Below are positions 57,701-64,000 of a stretch of DNA of 64,000 nt, piece after piece. The stretch's first letter is position 1; each line of letters begins with the position of its first letter. A program made the position numbers and the translations under genes. The notes beneath the pieces are model-generated. The model saw nothing but the letters and a program-made list of their open reading frames with translations. It did no database searches and was not told the DNA's origin. Source of the stretch: Amborella trichopoda (Eukaryota > Streptophyta > Magnoliopsida > Amborellales > Amborellaceae); contig NW_006498102.1 in the NCBI RefSeq assembly GCF_000471905.2, forward strand, positions 256,267 to 320,266. Reading direction: 5' to 3'.

Positions 57701-60403
57701 GCCGGGTCTCCGGCCTACCTAGGCCTTGTCAACATGAACCGCTAATCCAACGCACTAGGAGTCGAAAGTTTCAACGACTAAATCCTAGAACTTGTTACTT
57801 CTAGGGAGTTTTCAACTTCTAGTTGACAAAGACAGCTATGAATAAAGAGCAAGCAGGGGTAATACGGTGAATTGGCGACTTCATATGAGCTCGTACCATT
57901 TCTCTAGCACGCTAGTGTCGTTCCTTTCCAAAGTTTTAAAGCGGGATCGGCCGATCTTGTTTGATTCGACCAATAATAAGATGCCTGGCTAAAGCCACCC
58001 AAATTAGGTGGTCCGCTGACATTGCTCCATTGGATTGGACCATCCATCATAATGGACGGTCTATGCAAATCATAAAATATGTAGAATTAAAGATGCACCT
58101 TAAAAGTCCATCATAAAAGGGGTTTTAATGTTAGAAAACCCTCTAAGTAATCATCTCCACATCATCCACATGTATGAATATGAAAAGAAAAAAATATTTT
58201 AAGTTAAAAACATAGTGTATCTTACAAAACATTATCTGGACTGCCCATTTCAAAATTTTCATGTGTTTATAGATCTACTTGACTTGAACTATTTTTGGAG
58301 TTTAAAGTTTTATAATTAGAGCTAATAATAGATTTTCAAGCCATCATAATAATTTTTTACACTTAAATTTACATTTATTATACAAAATTTGTACCTAAAA
58401 TTACATTTATTATAAAATTTAGAGGTTCGCCTTAATTGGATTGTTTAAAGTTGCAACCTTATTGAAACCCGACCCGACCTGAAAACATACTTTTATTTTC
58501 CTATCCACAGATTCAAATTTCACATCTTGCATGGTAAAGTAGGATATCAAGTTCGAGCACGTCAGAAGCATAGTTTACTTCTACTCTCGCGATCAGAAAA
58601 TCTACTTGGGAGCATTTTTTAAAACTGAAAGCTTGAGAATGATAAAAGAATTACTAGATGATTATTCTCAAAAAAAAAAAAAAAATGAAGCCGACTTGCC
58701 AATTTATCCAAGGATTTTCCGGAATAAACTAGGAAATGGTTGTTTGGAATATAAACTAGTAAATTGTTGAAAGTAGCTTATTAAAACTCGTCAAAATTGG
58801 GGCTCTAGATCATTCACATTCAATACTACATAAATAACGGGGACCTGCGTTCAATCCCCACGGTTGGTCATGTAGAATGGAGAGTGGATGCCCCAATACT
58901 TCATAAATAATGGGGAACTACTGTCAATCCCCACCGTTGGTCATCTAGAATGGAGAATGGATGCCCTTCGATCTAAAGTGCACGACACACCAAACATTTA
59001 TTCCTGTATTGCTAAAAATTAAAATTATGAATATAAATCAGAGTCTCCATTCAAGAATTTTAGATAAATAATGTAAATCCTTTTATTAGTGCTGACTATT
59101 GTCACAAGAGACAATTCTTTGCCCTTCCAAAAAACAACTGATATGGTATTCTACTCCCTCTGGAGGGAGTAGAATGTTGATTTACTCCCTCGAGTAAACT
59201 CACACCGAATGCTAATTGTAGGACTCCAATTTTGGAGATGTAACCTCTTCCATTACAAATTAACCTCAATACAAAAAAAAAATTCAATTGTACCCTGAAA
59301 AAAAGTGCCTCAAGATTGAATAAAGACCATTTAATTTTTAAACGGTGAAATCTAAGTGTTAGAAAACTCAACTTTGAATTTTTTTTTTGCGAAAATAATC
59401 ATCCAGTAGTTCTTAAGTGGCTCCCAACATTTCCCATTAAAAAAATCCTTCTTAGTAAGTCTTCTAACCGAAGGAGTAGAAGCAAACTATGCTACAGAGG
59501 GAGCATAGTATACGTGCTAAAAATAAGGAAGATATTTCCAAGATTACAAAAGAGAGACACCACTGAAATTGAAAGTAACCTTTTGTCCCACTTTTGCTTT
59601 TCGCTTTCTCCATTTTCTTAAATTATTGAGAATTACCTCACAAAGATAATTGCTTCGAAAAACCTGAAAGGGAAGCACTTTGCCGCAAAATTTCCAAACA
59701 CACGGAGAGGAACCGGCTAGCAACATGTAACCTTCGAAAAGGATGAAAAGAAAAGTATGTTTGTTAAAGAAAACTAAGTAACAGTGTTCTGCTAATATTT
59801 GAATGGATGGGGATGAAACCGTAAATACATTTTTGGAAAGAAAATGAAATCATACATTGAACTATGTGGTAATGATATATCCTTTTTTGAGAAACTAATT
59901 AATGATATATCGTAGAGAAACCAAGTCACGAAAAGAAATTCCAATAAATTCTCAATTGATTCCAAATATCGGTCGTAAATGTTACCTCACAATGAATTTG
60001 ATTTAATGCCGATATTAAATTCACAACAAACAAATTGAATGAACAAAACTAAGAACACCAAATTTTCACATTTTACCATAAACATTTAAGAAGGTTCTAT
60101 TATATTAGCTGTTTTTTTTTTCTTTTTCTTTTTCTTTTTCGGGTAAGAATTAGCTGTTTTTCACTTTTCTATTAATCCCACACACAAATAGACCACAGGG
60201 GCATCGATCATCTGTGCCAAATATCAACCGTGGAGATCAATGGCAGGCAGTTTCCAATCCCACCATACACTATGCTCCACCGGTCCAATCTATGCACCAC
60301 CGGTCCAATGTCCGTGTTGTGGACCATATACTATGCACCACCGGTGCAATGTGTACCATACAAATCATTTATGCTCTGTAACAATAAAATAACAGTAGTA
60401 TAC

Positions 60404-60441
<38 letters not shown>

Positions 60442-61647
60442 TCTCATGACGTACCAAAAGTCCAATAGGGCATGGGTGCAGGTCGCCCAACCAAGGATGT
60501 GTGTTGGTCCACAACCGCTAATGGGGTTGGCCCGGCAAAGAAGTAGAAATCGAAAATACCCCCAATAACTTTGTATGTTAGAGAAGAGCCACGGTAAAAC
60601 ACATCCATTCCATTGCTATTTAGCAGAAGAACACCATGAGCATTTGGGCCCTTCCTCAAATCCATGTAAAATGGGTGAGACCCATACAAATCACTGTTTA
60701 AGTTAATGGCCGATATATCGGTCGTGTATAGTGTGTATGGATCATTTGGCTGAAGCTTTATTCCTTTGGGTTGTGTATTCTCCCCAAGACCATAGAGATT
60801 GGAATTTTCAGGTAGGTCGGTAGAGATTTCAAGATACTGGTCCTTGAAGACCATACTGTCGAAAGAGGAATTAAAAAGTGTTTCTCCATTGGATTTTCGT
60901 TTAACAGAGAAGCCAAAGGGGTTAGAGACGTAGGAGAAGATGAGATTGTTCGGGGAAGAGGAAGAAGAGAGAGATTCAGAAGAAGGGAGCACAAAAGAGC
61001 CGTCTTTTCTAGAGAGAGAAGATGATGGAGTTGGGGGCTTCTCTCTGGGGAGAAGCTCGTAAGGGACCTCCCATCTTTCGTGGTCCGCATCTGTAACGTG
61101 AACCCTCAAGCGATTTTCAGTCTCGTGCCTTCAAAAACCCAAAGAAATTGAAAAAAAAAAAATTTAGCACTTTCCTGTTGAATACGGATTAAAAACCCCA
61201 AGATATATGTATACATATACATATATATCTTATAAAAAAAACCCAAAAAAAAAACAAAAGGAAAAAAAAAAACCGTTCTAGAAGTTAATAGAAAAGTGCA
61301 GGGAATAAGAAAAGGAACGGTATGTCGAGCATAGTGATTTACAAACCCAATAAAAGATGGAAAATAAAGGTAAAGAGAGCAAGCTTTTCCAGCCAAAAAA
61401 AATACTGGTAAAATGCAGGAAATAATGAAAATAATAGAGAAAGGTCTGAGCATTACTTTACATAGAGTAATAGGTTGGGGACATCAGGGCCGTAGGTTGT
61501 GGTTGGTTGCCTCACTTTCAGGCGTCCGATGAGCCCCCCATATGGTGACTCTTCGATGGAAATTAGCTTGTAGCCATGGCCGGCCTTTGTGGCCGCTGAA
61601 GTCGAGATTAAGAGAGAGAAGAAGGTGAAGAAGAGAAGTGGAGGCAT
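52810..61647 (-). CDS. XYL1: alpha-xylosidase (GH31), intact copy 2
   Basis: Joined exons 61457-61647, 60455-61128 and 52810-54713 give 2769 bp, i.e. 922 residues plus TGA. The protein has an N-terminal signal peptide ([18 protein letters not shown]), a GH31 N-terminal beta-sandwich, a (beta/alpha)8 domain and C-terminal beta domains, matching the ~915-residue plant XYL1 family and its three-exon structure. Nucleophile Asp435 is in [14 protein letters not shown]; acid/base Asp557 is in [10 protein letters not shown]. Family members act in the apoplast, releasing unsubstituted terminal xylose from xyloglucan oligosaccharides during wall turnover. Alternative: a broader alpha-glucosidase; the residues [20 protein letters not shown], typical of XYL1, favour xylosidase. 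A Glu-rich loop ([12 protein letters not shown]) near the C-terminus is unusual. Confidence 0.92.
56409..56516. repeat. Perfect 54-bp tandem duplication
   Basis: 56409-56462 and 56463-56516 are identical (GCATTTAAGTACCTGAAGAC ... GGAAAATTGTTTCG). Identity implies a very recent event or an assembly artefact. Confidence 0.9.
57380..57725. repeat. GC-rich patch with GGGCC words and a duplication
   Basis: GGGCCGGCGGGGCCG, CCCATTGGGCCGGG and ACGGGCCGGGTC lie in AT-rich surroundings. CATGACAGAGACCTCAAGGC is repeated at 57617 and 57665. It may be a transposon end with degenerate GGGCC-type repeats. Confidence 0.5.
57985..58480. mobile_element. MULE-like MITE family member in intron 2
   Basis: Diverged relative of 37984-38393: ATCATCTCCACATCATCCACATG, TTTCAAAATTTTCATGTGTTTA, and the end GGTTCGCCTTAATTGGATTGTTTAAAG parallel that element. 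Absent from the paralogous intron. Confidence 0.55.
58835..58975. repeat. ~75-bp tandem duplication (paralog of 7790-7935)
   Basis: Two units with AACGGGGACCTGCG/AATGGGGAACTACTG and GTAGAATGGAGAGTGGATGCC. Confidence 0.7.
59148..59175. repeat. 28-bp palindrome
   Basis: Two perfect 13-bp arms (left ATTCTACTCCCTC) separated by TG. It lies in a segment present only in copy 2's intron; a second ACTCCCTCGAGT stretch follows at about 59186. Confidence 0.85.
59305..59520. mobile_element. MITE-like repeat, member 2
   Basis: Paralog of 8145-8345. Ends GCATAGTATACGTG, as does the dispersed copy near 62655. Confidence 0.5.
60404..60441. repeat. (GA)n microsatellite at intron 2 donor
   Basis: GA repeats begin about 13 bp inside the intron from the exon 2 donor. 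Copy 1 has a shorter GA-rich stretch there. Confidence 0.85.
60455..61128 (-). CDS. XYL1: XYL1 copy 2 exon 2
   Basis: 674 bp. Acceptor TTTTTGAAG, first complete residues [10 protein letters not shown]. Contains [16 protein letters not shown] and [20 protein letters not shown]. Donor GTACGT after TGGACTTTTG. Frame intact, unlike copy 1. Confidence 0.9.
61129..61456 (-). other. Intron 1 of XYL1 copy 2
   Basis: 328 bp, GT-AG, A-rich with a small ATATATGTATACATATAC palindrome near 61204. It represents the ancestral short form of intron 1. Confidence 0.85.
61457..61647 (-). CDS. XYL1: XYL1 copy 2 exon 1
   Basis: ATG at 61645-61647. 63 codons plus two bases. Signal peptide, then [19 protein letters not shown]. 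Donor GTAATG after CTCTATGTAAA. Confidence 0.9.
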
Positions 61648-61835
61648 TGAAAGAGAAGAAAAGGAAGAAAGGAGGAGGAGTTGAGATGAAGGGGATGGGT
61701 GATTTAAAGGGCAACACTGAACTAAAAGGGTACGGTTTCAATTAAGGGATGATGATAAATATTATGTGATGAGTAATTCATGCGATGCAGCTGAAAAAAT
61801 TGCCAAACCCTTTGCATGTGAGGGTGTCGGATTAT
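61648..61835 (-). promoter_or_regulatory. Proximal promoter of XYL1 copy 2
   Basis: Conserved with copy 1: pyrimidine-rich leader, TTTAAATC box at 61701-61708 and a TATTTATC AT box near 61755. Unlike copy 1 it continues without a MITE into the shared distal flank. Confidence 0.35.
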
Positions 61836-62020
61836 GGCACACTGGGCTACAACTTCTTGGATTGGTGTTTCACGATTTTTTTGCTCCCTTTCTCTCTCTA
61901 ATATTCTCTCTCTCCCCCACCATCTCTCTCCTCTGTGCCTTTCTAGGATTCCGTCACTGTACATTAGAGTCTAGAACACGTTATAAGTGTGACGGTGACG
62001 TCAGGACCGTAATTGTTATC

Positions 62021-62464
62021 AGTCAAATTCACCTATTTTTCGTCATTTTAATTAATTCGCATATTTATAAATGCGGGCCTCTTAATAAAACTATTTTTTA
62101 GATGGATTTTAAGAATTAATTTTTAAAGACATGTAATCTCTAATATGGAGATTGTAAATAATAAAAAAAAAAAAAATTTAAAAAAATAAAAATAAAAATT
62201 ATAGTGAGAAAACATTTGGACTGTTTGTTTCTATTGTTTTTAGATGGAACATCTACTTGCATCTATTTTTAAGATGGATGGTTTACACTTTTTGGACCGC
62301 ATATATAAAAATACATTCCATGCATGAAACAATTTTCCAATTTTCAATTAGGATAAATTCTTTTTTAAGTTAGATAAACTCAGTCAATTTTAGTTAAGTG
62401 AGCTAATTTTAGTCATTTTTAATTGGGATAATTCCTAATTGTACCCTTTAAGCATATGAAAAAA
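62021..62464. other. AT-rich intergenic, no gene seen
   Basis: No long open frame and no recognised repeat. Confidence 0.4.
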
Positions 62465-62690
62465 TATTGTCTTGAGATTGATTAGAGACTATCTAATTTT
62501 TTAATGGTGAAATCTAAGTGTGGAAAGCTCAAATTTTAATTTTCTTTTTTAGAATAATTATCTAGCAATCTTTAAGTAATTCCCAAAATTTCATATTAAA
62601 AATATCCTTTCAAGTAGGTTTTGACGGAGGTGAACAATGTGCTCCCAAGAGAGCATAGTATACGTGAGAAAATAATGCCCCATAAATTTC
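62465..62690. mobile_element. MITE-like repeat, member 3
   Basis: TTGTCTTGAGATTGATTAGAG, GGTGAAATCTAAGTGT and AGAGCATAGTATACGTGA match the members in both XYL1 introns. Confidence 0.5.
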
Positions 62691-62954
62691 GTAGCTGTAG
62701 AACTGAATATTTGCGTCCCTTAGATATAACGTGATTTAATGCAAAAGACAAGGGATGTAATTTGGCTGGAATCGTATCCCGCGAGATTATGGAGAAATTT
62801 GCGGCGATTTTATTCCGCAACTCAAGCACCTGGATCATATTAAAAGTTTTGACGCCATCCAATATTTGCTGAAGTATCCAAACTGCGTTGAATTTCAGGT
62901 ATGGGAAAGGAGTTGGGCTGTTGTGGTAGCACCTCCACCCTAGTCACAATTTAT
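62691..62954. other. Intergenic, no gene seen
   Basis: A minus-strand frame (62596-62862) has no recognisable domain. Confidence 0.35.
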
Positions 62955-63257
62955 TAATAAAATTTTATTAATACTTTAAAAAATTAATTTCAAATTTATT
63001 TTAAAAAATAAGAAAGAAAATCTAATTTTTAATTTACTTAAAAAAATGAGAAGATTTTATTAATACCATAAAAAACTAATTTCTAATTTACTTGAGAAAA
63101 TGAGAAGGAAAAACTAATTTTTAATTTACTTGAAAAAATGAGAAGATTTTATTAATACCTTAAAATTCCTAATTTACTTGAAAAAATGAGAAGGAAAAAC
63201 TAATTTACTTGAAAAAATGAGAAGGAAAAACTAATTTCTAATTTACTTGAAAAAATG
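62955..63257. repeat. Tandem repeat, ~25-50 bp unit
   Basis: About seven copies of TAATTTACTTGAAAAAATGAG with GAAGGAAAAACTAATTTCTA or GATTTTATTAATACC between them. Confidence 0.8.
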
Positions 63258-63590
63258 AGAAGGGGTATTTATCATAGTATTATAATTTTGATGTCAAATG
63301 TTTTTAGGATTATCTCAAAATCTATTTTTACATCTAATTATAAAATTTTAAATTTCAAAAATGATTAAAATCAAGTAGATCAATAAACATATGAAAATCT
63401 TGAAACCGGACAGTGTAGATAATATGTTGTAAAATGTACTATTTCTGAGATTTAAAATATTTTTATTTTTCATGGTCATACATATCGATGTCGAGATAAT
63501 CAATCAAAGAATTTTTCAACATCAAAACTACCCTTTTCCGATAGATTTTTGAGGTGCATTCGTAGTTCTACATTGTAAGGTTGCATCCTT
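63258..63590. mobile_element. MULE-like MITE family member
   Basis: Close match to 16853-17170 over its length (AGGATTATCTCAAAATCTATT; ATCAAGTAGATC; AACATATGAAAATCTTGAAA; TCGATGTCGAGATAATC). Ends not resolved. Confidence 0.6.
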
Positions 63591-64000
63591 ATATAAATTT
63601 TTTCTCCTAAATAATAATAATTTCGAGCTCATAGAAAAAAAAGATTATAAAAGCGTTACTACTCCTTAAACTACTAGCATTTTGACCCATCCCAAAGTTA
63701 TTATAAAAGTATATATTAATTTTATATTTCTCTTCACACTCTCTCAGTCTCTTCACCCTATCTATCTTTTCTTGTATTTCTTCTCTCTCTCATCCCGACT
63801 ATGAAAACCCAACTCTATGTCTTTCTCTTTTTCTATTTCTCTTCCCATTCAAATCCCATTTTTCTTCCGAGCTGGATATTTGCTGTAGTTACCTATTAAA
63901 ATTCAAATACGAAAAGAAGACGTGACCGTCAGATCGACCCAAATTCAATCTGGATAATTAATGTTTAATGTAACGGTCAGCTAGTAGACGTACAGAATCC
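63591..64000. other. Intergenic, no gene seen
   Basis: CT-rich stretch (63725-63850) followed by unremarkable sequence to the end of the window. Confidence 0.4.

Larger units (their letters stand above)
54714..60454 (-). other. Intron 2 of XYL1 copy 2
   Basis: 5.7 kb. Its two ends align with intron 2 of copy 1. About 55080-57850 and 57900-58690 have no counterpart there and hold tandem repeats, a GC-rich patch and a MITE. No exon-like open frame was found inside. Confidence 0.85.
45868..62020. repeat. Duplicated genomic block 2 (XYL1 copy 2)
   Basis: Collinear with block 1 (2872-14352). It is longer because of the 4.6-kb gypsy insertion (46979-51556) and about 2.5-3.5 kb of extra intron 2 sequence. 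It lacks the hAT-like element, the rps15-derived insert and the 514-bp MITE. Confidence 0.85.

Overview
The window is nuclear DNA of a flowering plant. The support is a three-exon GH31 alpha-xylosidase gene with plant GT-AG introns, abundant plant LTR retrotransposons primed by initiator tRNA-Met, an L1-type LINE, a tRNA-derived SINE, hAT-like and MULE-like MITEs, and a nuclear copy of plastid rps15. The species cannot be fixed from sequence alone. Two N gaps (9431-9450 and 20052-20152) mark a draft assembly.

The only substantial host genes are two minus-strand alpha-xylosidase (XYL1-like) paralogs. They lie in direct orientation about 48 kb apart, inside two copies of one duplicated block: about 2872-14352 and about 45868-62020. 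Copy 2 (exons 61457-61647, 60455-61128, 52810-54713) is intact and encodes 922 residues. Copy 1 (exons 13300-13490, 10407-11078, 5096-6999) has the same splice sites but lacks 2 bp in exon 2. This shifts the frame and places a stop at 6942-6944, upstream of all catalytic residues.

Layout. 1-2871: repeat debris, the end of a hAT-like element and a fragment of a satellite-like unit. 2872-14352: block 1, with a SINE, broken XYL1 copy 1, a 1.1-kb hAT-like element in intron 2, a triplicated rps15-derived plastid insert in intron 1, and a 514-bp MITE upstream. 14353-17170: minisatellites and coding-like debris. 17171-40400: direct copies of a non-coding unit of roughly 2 kb, split by an LTR element carrying fragments of ribosomal protein eL36 and stromal Hsc70 genes, a decayed copia element, a truncated LTR element, a long inverted repeat, a LINE of about 5 kb and a 410-bp MULE-like MITE. 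40400-45867: copia gag debris and microsatellites. 45868-62020: block 2, with a chromodomain gypsy element inserted downstream of intact XYL1 copy 2. 62021-64000: AT-rich repeats.

The two blocks serve as filled/empty-site controls for each other, so many insertions can be ordered: the SINE predates the block duplication, while the hAT-like element, MITE, plastid insert and gypsy element follow it. I see no bacterial-type system, CRISPR array, rRNA or functional tRNA gene.
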